DNA from: Duganella levis
GTDB lineage: Bacteria > Pseudomonadota > Gammaproteobacteria > Burkholderiales > Burkholderiaceae_D
Assembly (NCBI RefSeq): GCF_009857605.1
Contig: NZ_WWCT01000020.1
Span: 94,867-158,866 of the forward strand
Length of the DNA: 64,000 nucleotides
Direction: 5' to 3'
Shown: positions 37,113-44,300 of the stretch, one piece after another
Position numbering within the stretch: the stretch's first letter is position 1
Layout: each line of letters opens with the position of its first letter
Translations under genes and position numbers: made by a program
Notes under the pieces: model-generated
What the model was told of the DNA's origin: nothing
Seen by the model: the letters and a program-made list of their open reading frames with translations, nothing else
The model's database searches: none

Positions 37113-37718
37113 TTACTTGCGCTTGCTGTGAACGATGTCGACAAACTTCACCGCCTGCTGTTCCATGTCGATGATGAAGCTGTCCACCAGCGCGCGGAAG
37201 TGGCGGTAGAACACCAGCGTCGGCATCGCGATCGCCAGGCCGAAGCCGGTGTTGTACAAGGCCACCGAGATGCCGTGCGCCAGCGCCGCCGGATTGGAAC
37301 CGGCCGCGTTCTGCGAACCGAAGATCTCGATCATGCCGACCACCGTACCGAACAGGCCCATCAGCGGCGCCAGCGTGGCGATGGTGCCCAGCGTGGTCAG
37401 GAAACGCTCCAGCGTGTGCGCCACGCCGCTGCCCGCCTCTTCGATGGATTCCTTCATCACATCGCGCGGCGCGTCCACATTGCGCAGCGCCGACGACAGC
37501 ACGATGCCCAGCGGCGAACTTTTTTCCAGCTTGTCGATGATGTCGGGGGTGATGTGGTTGCTGCGGTAGACCTGCACCACCTCGTCCAGCAGCTTCTTCG
37601 GCAGGATCTTGCTGCGGCGCAGATACAGCAAGCGTTCGATGATCAGGGCGGTTGCGACGATGGAAGCAATCAACAGTAACCAGATAGGCCAACCTGCAGC
37701 TTGGAATATGGCGAGCAA
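37113..37718 (-). CDS. exbB: ExbB/TolQ/MotA-family proton channel protein
   Basis: A 201-residue protein with three membrane helices: one at the N-terminus (IWLLLIASIVATALII) and two around GTIATLAPLMGLFGTVVGMI and VALYNTGFGLAIAMPTLVFY, the ExbB/TolQ signature with conserved Thr. It starts with TTG, supported by AGGAG six bases upstream. With ExbD it forms the proton-motive motor complex in the inner membrane. It is the first gene of the lipid A/KDO operon; a promoter-like pair lies 40-70 bases upstream, next to the repeat array that fills the gap to xseA. Confidence 0.9.
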   Translation of the reverse strand: MLAIFQAAGWPIWLLLIASIVATALIIERLLYLRRSKILPKKLLDEVVQVYRSNHITPDIIDKLEKSSPLGIVLSSALRNVDAPRDVMKESIEEAGSGVAHTLERFLTTLGTIATLAPLMGLFGTVVGMIEIFGSQNAAGSNPAALAHGISVALYNTGFGLAIAMPTLVFYRHFRALVDSFIIDMEQQAVKFVDIVHSKRK

Positions 37719-37757
37719 AACGAACTCCTGTGTAGAAAATCGATACTTGAATGGCGC

Positions 37758-37786
37758 AATGTATCGTGTTGGGCGAAACTCAGCAA
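37758..37786 (-). promoter_or_regulatory. Candidate sigma-70 promoter for the exbB operon
   Basis: On the minus strand TTGCTG (786-781) and TACATT (763-758) are separated by 17 bases, about 40 bases upstream of the exbB start codon. It lies just outside the first repeat unit, which begins near 37805. Prediction by motif only. Confidence 0.45.
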
Positions 37787-37991
37787 GTGTCTGGCGGAGT
37801 TCTCAACATTTTCTGTGGACAATGATGTGTGCAAGACCATCGCTTACTTCCTAAGTGGTTGATCCACAAGGAAATAGTTACCACGCTTAAAAATCACGCA
37901 GGCAAGCACAGTTAATCACAGTTATGCCCACATTCTGTGGACAACGTTGTGAGCAAAGAACACCAACTATGACTAAGCAATTGATTTATAA

Positions 37992-38007
37992 GGATATTTT
38001 TATCCTG
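37992..38007. repeat. Inverted repeat in repeat unit 2
   Basis: AGGATA and TATCCT flank TTTT, directly before the unit's GCGCAAAAAT end. It is one of several small dyads in the downstream half of the repeat units. Confidence 0.55.
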
Positions 38008-38168
38008 CGCAAAAATAACGCATGCTTTTGGCCGGTAAAACAGCCTGTGCACTTCCTCACATTAACTGTGGAAAAGATTGTGCGCAAGCCTTCCCATAAC
38101 GTGAAATGTCGTTGATTTCAAAGGAATTTTTTACATTGAGTAAAAATGTGGCAGCAGGCTGTTTTCGG

Positions 38169-38191
38169 CCTGTTTTCGGGGCGAAAACGGG
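38169..38191. repeat. GTTTTCG hairpin between repeat units 3 and 4
   Basis: Arms CCTGTTTTCG and CGAAAACGGG pair around GGG with one mismatch near the base. A second copy of GTTTTCGGCC lies just before it, and an inverse-orientation TTATCCAC follows at 38193. This extra segment accounts for the longer spacing between cores 3 and 4. Confidence 0.6.
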
Positions 38192-38298
38192 CTTATCCAC
38201 CGGTCCGGGCCGGAAAGCGATCAATCGCTTTCAACTATCGCCGCCAACTGTGCACTTCTGCACATTTTATGTGGATAAGATTGTTAGCAAGGCGCAAG

Positions 38299-38325
38299 TT
38301 ACAAATCCAAGTCATTGATTTGTAA
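38299..38325. repeat. 9-bp inverted repeat in repeat unit 4
   Basis: TTACAAATC and GATTTGTAA are perfectly complementary around a 9-base loop containing AAGTCATT. The equivalent position in unit 3 has TGAAAT/ATTTCA and in unit 1 GTGG/CCAC nested in TTCC/GGAA, so pairing is kept while sequence changes. Confidence 0.65.
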
Positions 38326-38727
38326 TAATTTTATTGCCATGCGTAAAAATCTAGCACGGCATTTGGTGCAGGTCCAATGGGCCGGAAACGCCTGTCACCT
38401 ATCCGTTCGGGATATTCACTTCCCCACGCAAATCCGGGACAACTTCAGAGTTTTGCACAAATTCTGTGGATAAAAGTGTGTGAAACCATGCATAGCCCAC
38501 CTTAAGTCATTGATTCGTCACAATATAATTTCCGTGCGCAAATTTTAAGCATGATAAAATCAACAACAAGAAAAAGGCTATCGCTCACTGAAGTTTCACA
38601 CATCTTTTGTGGATAACTTTGTGTGTAACCACCATGGGTAATGGCAAAGTGCTTGATCCATAAGGGTTTTTCCTCTGTGCACGCAAATACGGCAGAAATG
38701 TTTACCCTTTAAAATCAGTCATTTATC

Positions 38728-38733
38728 TATAAT
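38728..38733 (+). promoter_or_regulatory. Candidate -10 element for xseA
   Basis: A perfect TATAAT lies 78 bases upstream of the xseA ATG, between repeat cores 6 and 7. No good -35 hexamer is placed 16-18 bases upstream, so the call is weak. Confidence 0.35.
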
Positions 38734-38810
38734 ACCTACCGCTTTAGATGCTCTGTGACCGCTGTGTGACCAAACGCACATAGTGTGGATAGTTTCCTTT
38801 TTTGAAATCT

Positions 38811-40160
38811 ATGAACCTCGACGACAGTAACGATTCCGCCCCGACCGGCGCTCCGGTCATCACCGTCAGCGCGCTGAACCATGCGGTGGCGCGGCTGCTG
38901 GAACGCTCTTTTCCACTGACGTGGATTTCCGGTGAAGTGTCCAACTTCACCAAGGCGGCATCGGGCCACTGGTACTTCACGCTGAAGGATGACGGCGCGC
39001 AAGTGCGGGCGGTGATGTTTCGCGGCCGCGCGCAGTACGCCAATTTCATACCGCGCGAGGGCGACAAGGTTGAGGTGCGGGCGCTGGTCACGTTGTATGG
39101 CGCGCGCGGCGATTACCAGATCAATGTGGAAGGCATCCGCCGCGCCGGTGTCGGTTCGCTGTTCGAGGCCTTCCAGCGGCTGAAGGAAAAGCTCGATGCG
39201 GCCGGCCTGTTCCATGCGGACCGCAAGCGCGCGCTGCCGATGTTTCCACGCACGGTGGGCATCGTCACCAGCCCGCAGGCGGCGGCGCTGCGCGATGTGC
39301 TGACGGCGCTGAAACGGCGCGCGCCGCATGTGCAGGTGGTGCTGTATCCAACGCCGGTGCAGGGCCAGTTGGCGGCCGAGAAGATTGCGGCGGCCATCGA
39401 TACGGCCTCGCTGCGCGGCGAGTGCGATGTGCTGATTGTGTGCCGGGGCGGCGGCAGTATCGAGGATTTGTGGTCGTTCAATGACGAGGAAGTGGCGTAC
39501 GCGGTGGCCAATTGCCGCATGCCGGTGATTTCCGGCGTCGGCCACGAGACCGATTTTACGATCTGCGATTTTGCCGCCGACTTGCGCGCCGCCACGCCGA
39601 CCGCAGCGGCGGAACTGGCGGTGACGCCGCGCGCGGACTGGATCGGTTCGCTGAAGGCCGACGTGATCGATCTGCGCCGCGCCATGCGCCGCGCGGTCAA
39701 CGATGCGGAGCAGACGCTGGACGGCTACACGCGCCGCCTGCTGAACCCGAGCGCGCAGATCGAACAGCAGCGCCACAAGCTGCGTGCGCTGGCCACGGCA
39801 ATGACGCACGCCAACCGCGCCCCCCTGTCGCAGGCGCGGCATCAGCTGGATCGTTTGAGCGGCCGTCTGGGCGCGCGCAGGCCGGAGGTGACGGCCGCGC
39901 GCTCGGTACTGACCAGCTTGCAGCATCGGGCAGCGATCAGCATCCAGACACGCGTCAGCCAGCAGCGCGATGCGCTGGCGGCATTGGCGTCGCAACTGGA
40001 ACTGTTGAATCCCCAGCGCACGCTGGAGCGTGGCTACGCCATCATCACAGACGACAAAGGCACCGTCATGCGCGCACCGTCGCAACTGAAACCAAGCAGC
40101 ACCGTCACCGTGCGCCTGGCCGAAGGCAGCGCACAGATCGGCATCGACTCCGTCAGCTAG
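38811..40160 (+). CDS. xseA: Exodeoxyribonuclease VII large subunit
   Basis: A 449-residue protein. The N-terminal OB fold (about residues 15-115) includes FPLTWISGEVSNF and GHWYFTLKDDGAQVRAVMF. The catalytic domain has FPRTVGIVTSPQAAALRD, RGGGSIEDLW and SGVGHETDFTICDF, and a long coiled-coil C-terminus follows, ending GTVMRAPSQLKP. With XseB it degrades single-stranded DNA to oligonucleotides. The ATG at 38811 has no visible Shine-Dalgarno; a TTG three codons earlier is in frame. The 3' end overlaps the convergent glk gene by 4 bases. It is divergent from exbB across the repeat array. Confidence 0.94.
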   Translation: MNLDDSNDSAPTGAPVITVSALNHAVARLLERSFPLTWISGEVSNFTKAASGHWYFTLKDDGAQVRAVMFRGRAQYANFIPREGDKVEVRALVTLYGARGDYQINVEGIRRAGVGSLFEAFQRLKEKLDAAGLFHADRKRALPMFPRTVGIVTSPQAAALRDVLTALKRRAPHVQVVLYPTPVQGQLAAEKIAAAIDTASLRGECDVLIVCRGGGSIEDLWSFNDEEVAYAVANCRMPVISGVGHETDFTICDFAADLRAATPTAAAELAVTPRADWIGSLKADVIDLRRAMRRAVNDAEQTLDGYTRRLLNPSAQIEQQRHKLRALATAMTHANRAPLSQARHQLDRLSGRLGARRPEVTAARSVLTSLQHRAAISIQTRVSQQRDALAALASQLELLNPQRTLERGYAIITDDKGTVMRAPSQLKPSSTVTVRLAEGSAQIGIDSVS

Positions 40161-41149
40161 GCGGCGGACAACATCGCCGACATGCCGATCAGCACAGGGT
40201 ATTGTTCGGTGATGACATAGGTGGGGATATGCGCCAGGTAATCGGAAAAGCGGCCCTTCTGCTCGAAGCGTGCGCGGAAACCTGAGCGTTCGAAGAACTC
40301 GCTCATCTTCAGCACCGTGCGGCCGCCGATGTAGATACCGCCTTTGGCGCCCAGGGTCAGCGCGACGTTGCCGGCCACCGTGCCCAGCATCTCGCAGAAC
40401 GCCAGCAAGGTCTCCTCGCACACCGGATCGAGCCGGTGCACGCCGCGCTCCATGATCTCGGCCGTGCCCAGATTCTGCGGCTCAACCCGCGCCCGTTCGC
40501 ACAGCGCCCGGTACACCAGCGCCAGCCCGATGCCGGACACCAGCCGCTCGCTCGACACATGCTCGTGATAACGCCGCGCATAGCGCAGGATATCGATCTC
40601 GCGCTCGTTCATCGGTGCGAAAGTGGCGTGGCCGCCCTCGCTATCGATGGCGATCCAGCGGTCGCCGGCCGGCACCAGGCCGGACACGCCCAGCCCCGCA
40701 TCCGCCCCCACCAGGCCGATGGTGGCGCCACTGCGGATGATGCCACCGCCAACCTGGTGCTTGTGCTCCGGCGCCAGGTAGGGCAAGGCGCTGGCCAGCG
40801 CGGTGAAGTCGTTCACCACCACCAGCGATTTCAGACTGAATTGCGAACACACCGCCTCAATCGAGAACGACCAGTGGTGGTTGGTCATGGTGACCCAGTC
40901 GCCGTCGATCGGGTTGGCGATAGCGATGCCGGCGAAACGCGCCTGGTAGCCGCCCGCCGCCACCGTGGCCGGCTGCGACAGGTAGGCCACCATGGCCGCG
41001 CCCAACGTCGGATAGGCGGCGCACTCGGCGATCCAGATTGCCTCAATCTGGTTGGGCGCCGTTTCCAATCCAAAGCTGGCGCTGCTGCCGCCAATGTCGG
41101 CCAGGATGCGCGGGCCGTGCGCGAGGTGCGAAAATGAATCGCGTTTCAT
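40157..41149 (-). CDS. glk: Glucokinase (bacterial Glk family)
   Basis: A 330-residue ROK-independent glucokinase of the E. coli Glk type. The phosphate-binding start ILADIGGSSASFGL has Ser-Ser where most members have Thr-Asn. VVNDFTALA supplies the catalytic Asp, followed by IGLVGADAGLGVSGL, DSEGGHATFAP (glucose-binding Glu-Gly-Gly-His) and the C-terminal LGAKGGIYIGG. It phosphorylates glucose with ATP in the cytoplasm. GGAAGAG precedes the ATG. A divergent LacI-family gene and an operator-like dyad lie in the 162-bp gap upstream, suggesting sugar-responsive control. Confidence 0.9.
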   Translation of the reverse strand: MKRDSFSHLAHGPRILADIGGSSASFGLETAPNQIEAIWIAECAAYPTLGAAMVAYLSQPATVAAGGYQARFAGIAIANPIDGDWVTMTNHHWSFSIEAVCSQFSLKSLVVVNDFTALASALPYLAPEHKHQVGGGIIRSGATIGLVGADAGLGVSGLVPAGDRWIAIDSEGGHATFAPMNEREIDILRYARRYHEHVSSERLVSGIGLALVYRALCERARVEPQNLGTAEIMERGVHRLDPVCEETLLAFCEMLGTVAGNVALTLGAKGGIYIGGRTVLKMSEFFERSGFRARFEQKGRFSDYLAHIPTYVITEQYPVLIGMSAMLSAA

Positions 41150-41214
41150 GTCTCTTCCCGTTCTGTCTCTTGTGTTCTAGCTCTGGCGGCTTAATTATAT
41201 GTCACGTGTTGTTA

Positions 41215-41228
41215 TGAAAACGATTTCA
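41215..41228. promoter_or_regulatory. Candidate LacI-family operator between glk and the regulator
   Basis: TGAAAACGATTTCA has TGAAA/TTTCA arms around a central CG step, the geometry of LacI/GalR operators. It lies 66 bases upstream of glk and 84 bases upstream of the regulator gene. A second, weaker dyad GAAAAGGTTTTC is at 41327-41338, within the first codons of the annotated regulator. Confidence 0.55.
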
Positions 41229-41311
41229 AGCCGCTTTTTTCATTAAATACCGCCACCTGCAGAAAGTCAATCTGCCAGGAGTATTCAAATTGCCTGACAG
41301 GTGGAGAATTT

Positions 41312-42379
41312 ATGGTAACCTTCTGCGAAAAGGTTTTCATAACTACATCGACAGGTAATACTTTGGCAGACACTTCCCACTCCTCCGGCCCATCAACCTT
41401 GATGGATGTTGCACGCCAGGCGGGAGTGTCGCCCAGTACGGTTTCCCGGATTCTGAACGGCACCGCCAAGGTGTCGGACGACAAGCGCCAGGCGGTGCTG
41501 GCCGCCATCGCGCAGATGAATTTCGCCCCCAACCAGATGGCACAGGGCCTGAAAAAAGGCTGCTCGATGACCATCGGCATCGTGGTGCAGGATATCTCCT
41601 CGCCATTCTTTGACGAAACACTGCGCGGCGTCGATGACGGCCTGAAAGGCACCGGCTACGCCTCGGTGATCGTCAGCGGTCACTGGAATGCGGAAGAGGA
41701 AACCGACCGCATCCGCCTGCTGCTGGCGCGCAAGGTTGACGGCATCATCTTGCTGTCGGGCCGCATCGGCGACGAGGCGGTGCTGGCGTTTTCCGGCCAG
41801 CGGCCGATCGTCTCCACCGGCCGCGCGCTGCATACCCGCAGCGCGCTCGGCTTCAAGATGGACAATGAATACGGCGCCTATCTGGCGGTGCACCACCTGA
41901 TCGAACTGGGCCACCGCGAGATCGCCTTCATTTCCGGCCCCGCCAACAATATCGACGCCAACGAGCGTCTGGCCGGCTATCAGCGCGCCTTGCAGGAAGC
42001 CGGGATCGCGGTCGATCCGAACCTGATCGTCGAGGGCAATTACCACGAGGCCAGCGGCATGCTGGCCATGAACCGCCTGTTCGATACGCATCAGCAATTT
42101 ACCGCCGTGTTTGCCGCCAATGACCTGAGCGCCTATGGTGCGCGGCTGGCCCTGTACCGCAAGGGCATCCGCGTGCCGGACGATATCTCGCTGGTCGGCT
42201 TCGATGATTTGCCCGGCTCGTCGTACACCACGCCGCCGCTGACCACCATCCGCCAACCACTGTACGACATCGGCCGCATCGCCACCCAGGCCTTGCTGCG
42301 CATCATCAACGGCGAGGAAGCGCGCGGCGAAGTGCCGCCGCTGGAGCTGATCGTGCGCGAAACCACGCGCCGCCGCTAA
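41312..42379 (+). CDS. LacI-family transcriptional regulator
   Basis: A 355-residue repressor. The helix-turn-helix TLMDVARQAGVSPSTVSRIL and hinge segment KVSDDKRQAVLAAIAQMNF occupy about residues 29-80. A periplasmic-binding-protein-like sensor domain follows, with IGIVVQDISSPFF and VPDDISLVGFDDLPG. The ATG at 41312 has GGTGGAG upstream; a TTG at 41363 is an alternative start and would remove a 17-residue extension and leave the 41327 dyad upstream of the gene. Divergent from glk, it likely regulates glk and itself in response to a sugar or sugar phosphate. Confidence 0.87.
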   Translation: MVTFCEKVFITTSTGNTLADTSHSSGPSTLMDVARQAGVSPSTVSRILNGTAKVSDDKRQAVLAAIAQMNFAPNQMAQGLKKGCSMTIGIVVQDISSPFFDETLRGVDDGLKGTGYASVIVSGHWNAEEETDRIRLLLARKVDGIILLSGRIGDEAVLAFSGQRPIVSTGRALHTRSALGFKMDNEYGAYLAVHHLIELGHREIAFISGPANNIDANERLAGYQRALQEAGIAVDPNLIVEGNYHEASGMLAMNRLFDTHQQFTAVFAANDLSAYGARLALYRKGIRVPDDISLVGFDDLPGSSYTTPPLTTIRQPLYDIGRIATQALLRIINGEEARGEVPPLELIVRETTRRR

Positions 42380-42500
42380 GTAAAGTATCCACACGAATCC
42401 GGGGTGATTTCAGCAGGGACGGCGTAACCGCTTTACAATAATGATCGTTTCGCCAAAAATACCCGGTTTTCAAAAACCAACTCACACCAAAGGAAGAACA

Positions 42501-43079
42501 ATGGAACATACTCTGCCACCTCTGCCATATGCCATCGACGCCCTGGCGCCTGCCATCTCGCAAGAAACGCTGGAATACCACTACGGTAAGCATCATCAAA
42601 CGTATGTCACCAACCTGAACAACCTGATCAAAGGTACCGAGTTCGAAAACCTGTCGCTGGAAGAAATCGTCAAGAAATCGTCGGGCGGCATCTTCAACAA
42701 TTCGGCCCAGGTATGGAACCACACCTTCTTCTGGAACAGCCTGACCCCAACCGGCAAAGGCGCACCAGACGGCGCGCTGGCTGACGCCATCAACGCCAAG
42801 TGGGGTTCGTTCGACAAGTTCAAGGAAGAGTTCACCAAGTCGGCCGTTGGCAACTTCGGTTCGAGCTGGACCTGGCTGGTGAAAAAAGCCGACGGTTCGC
42901 TGGACATCGTCAACACCTCGAACGCCGCTACCCCGCTGACCACCGATGCCAAAGCGCTGATCACCGTCGACCTGTGGGAACACGCTTACTACATCGACTA
43001 CCGCAACGCGCGTCCAAAATTCCTGGAAACCTTCTTCAAGCTGGCCAACTGGGACTTCGCTGCCGCCAACTTCGCCTGA
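42501..43079 (+). CDS. sodB: Iron superoxide dismutase
   Basis: A 192-residue Fe/Mn superoxide dismutase. Metal ligands lie in EYHYGKHHQTYV (His27), QVWNHTFFW (His near 74), and DLWEHAYYIDY (Asp and His near 157-161). Gln in NNSAQVWNH is the position that marks the iron-dependent subtype. It dismutates superoxide in the cytoplasm. AAAGGAAGAACA precedes the ATG at 42501; an in-frame extension to 42441 has no homology. A strong terminator follows at 43103. Confidence 0.96.
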   Translation: MEHTLPPLPYAIDALAPAISQETLEYHYGKHHQTYVTNLNNLIKGTEFENLSLEEIVKKSSGGIFNNSAQVWNHTFFWNSLTPTGKGAPDGALADAINAKWGSFDKFKEEFTKSAVGNFGSSWTWLVKKADGSLDIVNTSNAATPLTTDAKALITVDLWEHAYYIDYRNARPKFLETFFKLANWDFAAANFA

Positions 43080-43102
43080 GCGATTCCGGCAGCGTAATGA
43101 AG

Positions 43103-43129
43103 AGCCCGCTTTGATGCGGGCTTTTTTTT
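43103..43129 (+). terminator. Intrinsic terminator of sodB
   Basis: The 7-bp stem AGCCCGC/GCGGGCT has a 6-base loop and is followed by seven or eight T. It begins 24 bases after the sodB stop. Confidence 0.92.
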
Positions 43130-43138
43130 GGGGAGAAC

Positions 43139-43678
43139 ATGATGAACACGCTCAGTCACTGTAAATGCCTGGCCGCCACACTCGCCCTGCTGGTCACAAC
43201 CGCCACGGCGCAGACCGATGCCGGACCCGCCGGGGGTGCTGCGCGCGGCGCGTATATCTCGCCGCTGCTGCCGGGAAGCCATCAGGTCAGCCTCAACGGC
43301 ATCCCCACCCATTACCAGGTGAGCGGCGAAGGGCCGCTGCTGGTGATGCTGTCGCCATCATGGGAAACCGTTTCGGCCGAGCTGTCGAAAAGCTTCACGC
43401 TGGTAGCGTACGACGTGCCGGCCAGCGGCGACCAGCCGACTGCCGATCACCTCGAAGCACTGCGCCGTTACCTGAAGCGCGAACAGATCGACTTACTCGG
43501 CTATGCGCAAGGCAGCGAACTGGCCATCGCCTACGCCTCCCGTTATCCAGACCGCGTGCGAAAACTGGTGCTGGTCGACAGCCGGCCACTCATCAAACCC
43601 CGCACGCTGGTGATCTCCGCTGACAGCAGCCACTTCGTCAAGGATGTCTCCGGCTTCCTGCTGGACAGTGGCTTTTAA
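43139..43678 (+). CDS. Short exported alpha/beta-hydrolase remnant lacking cap and nucleophile
   Basis: A 179-residue protein with signal peptide MMNTLSHCKCLAATLALLVT cut near TATAQ. The fold is recognisable: YQVSGEGPLLVML, then LLGYAQGSELAIAYASRYPDRVRKLVLVDSR in pieces, the strand-helix of the nucleophile elbow. The elbow reads G-Y-A-Q-G, with Ala where the catalytic Ser belongs. Strand 6 is followed at once by the C-terminal strand and SSHFVKDVSGFLL, so the lid and roughly 80-100 residues of a normal hydrolase are missing. It has an RBS (GGGGAGAAC) and an intact frame. It is either a pseudoenzyme or a decaying gene. Confidence 0.65.
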   Translation: MMNTLSHCKCLAATLALLVTTATAQTDAGPAGGAARGAYISPLLPGSHQVSLNGIPTHYQVSGEGPLLVMLSPSWETVSAELSKSFTLVAYDVPASGDQPTADHLEALRRYLKREQIDLLGYAQGSELAIAYASRYPDRVRKLVLVDSRPLIKPRTLVISADSSHFVKDVSGFLLDSGF

Positions 43679-43744
43679 CCTTGGTTTGCGCGGCGACAAA
43701 GCTTGGACAGCGTGCTAGGATATCTTCGCAAGACGGAGGACGTC

Positions 43745-43951
43745 ATGAAAAAGCTACCTGACCACGAAATTGATCCCAACCTCGGCAAGCCGCCGAAGGG
43801 CGCCGTTTTTGAGCGCCGTCCAATCCATGCGCACGATATCGATTGGGAACTCCATCGCAAGCTGTTAGAGACCCGCGCATTCAAGGCCGCAACGCCTGAG
43901 GACTTTGACCGCATCATAGCCGAGCTCAGAAATGAGCAGGGTAAAGTTTGA
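43745..43951 (+). CDS. Small hypothetical protein, first gene of a two-gene unit
   Basis: A 68-residue charged, soluble protein starting MKKLPDHEIDPNLGKPPKGA and ending with the helix PEDFDRIIAELRNEQGK. GGAGG lies five bases before the ATG; a longer in-frame start at 43703 lacks a site. It overlaps the next gene by 20 bases. The base composition is visibly lower in GC than neighbouring genes, and both genes have a compact size like toxin-antitoxin or similar accessory pairs, but I recognise neither family. Confidence 0.6.
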   Translation: MKKLPDHEIDPNLGKPPKGAVFERRPIHAHDIDWELHRKLLETRAFKAATPEDFDRIIAELRNEQGKV

Positions 43952-44246
43952 TGTGGAAAGCGACGGACGATTTCTAGACTCAGTTAAGGATCTTGGCACT
44001 GCGTCAGCAACGCGTGTTCTGCTGAAGCTTAAGCAGATGAACGATTGCGTCCCGTGGACTGCAATGCTGCGGGAGTATCGCTGGCATGAAATTGTCCTCG
44101 CCCCGACAGACGGCTTCCCGGGTGGCAATCGTTTGTTTAGCTTCGTTCTCTACTTCTCACCCGATGAGGCTTATGAAATCGTCGCTCACAATTATGCGCC
44201 GCCTGAAGTGGTGTGCGTCCTGGCGCGCGTAACCAGGCTGGTGTGA
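43932..44246 (+). CDS. Hypothetical protein, second gene of a two-gene unit
   Basis: A 104-residue alpha/beta protein starting MSRVKFDVESDGRFLDSVKD. The middle, LREYRWHEIVLAPTDGFPGG, and the end, AYEIVAHNYAPPEVVCVLAR, suggest a small beta-sheet domain. There is no signal peptide or membrane segment. Its start lies inside the end of the upstream 68-residue gene, so the two are translationally coupled. The order (short charged protein, then a protein of about 100 residues) resembles type II toxin-antitoxin pairs, but no catalytic motif of RelE, HigB or PIN families is evident. Confidence 0.6.
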   Translation: MSRVKFDVESDGRFLDSVKDLGTASATRVLLKLKQMNDCVPWTAMLREYRWHEIVLAPTDGFPGGNRLFSFVLYFSPDEAYEIVAHNYAPPEVVCVLARVTRLV

Positions 44247-44269
44247 AGTTGTCGCGGCGCGACTATAAT
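44242..44269 (+). promoter_or_regulatory. Candidate promoter for the aldo/keto reductase gene
   Basis: A perfect TATAAT at 44264-44269 lies 31 bases before the reductase ATG. The corresponding -35 region (TGTGAA, 16-base spacer) is weak. Confidence 0.4.
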
Positions 44270-44300
44270 CGTTGGACTCAACCTAACCCGGAGACCTTCG

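Larger units (their letters stand above)
37805..38800 (+). repeat. Seven-copy intergenic repeat array with DnaA-box-like cores
   Basis: The 1.08-kb gap between divergent exbB and xseA has no credible gene. It holds seven same-orientation copies of a degenerate element of about 100-130 bases. Cores start at 37815 and 37937 (TGTGGACAA), 38067 (TGTGGAAAA), 38270, 38465 and 38608 (TGTGGATAA) and 38784 (TGTGGATAG, truncated). Each core is preceded by CACA 3-7 bases upstream; in the first six it is followed by a near-constant nnTTGTGnGCAA block. About 25-35 bases later comes TTGAT(T/C) with flanking dyad arms, then TTTT and a (T)GCGCAAAAAT-like end. Core spacings are 122, 130, 203, 195, 143 and 176. 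TGTGGATAA is the complement of the consensus DnaA box TTATCCACA. The role is unknown: DnaA titration, a regulatory array, or a family-specific repeat. Confidence 0.8.

Noticed and set aside
37805..38800. CRISPR array
   Set aside because: The repeats are long, degenerate and separated by variable, partly conserved distances, with no identical 25-40-base repeats or cas genes.
37719..38810. Chromosomal origin of replication (oriC)
   Set aside because: DnaA-box-like cores are present, but dnaA, dnaN, gyrB, rpmH or parAB are not adjacent and no AT-rich unwinding element stands out; a secondary DnaA-binding locus is more plausible.
42428..42440. sodB promoter -10 (TACAAT)
   Set aside because: No -35 hexamer at acceptable spacing; too weak to list.
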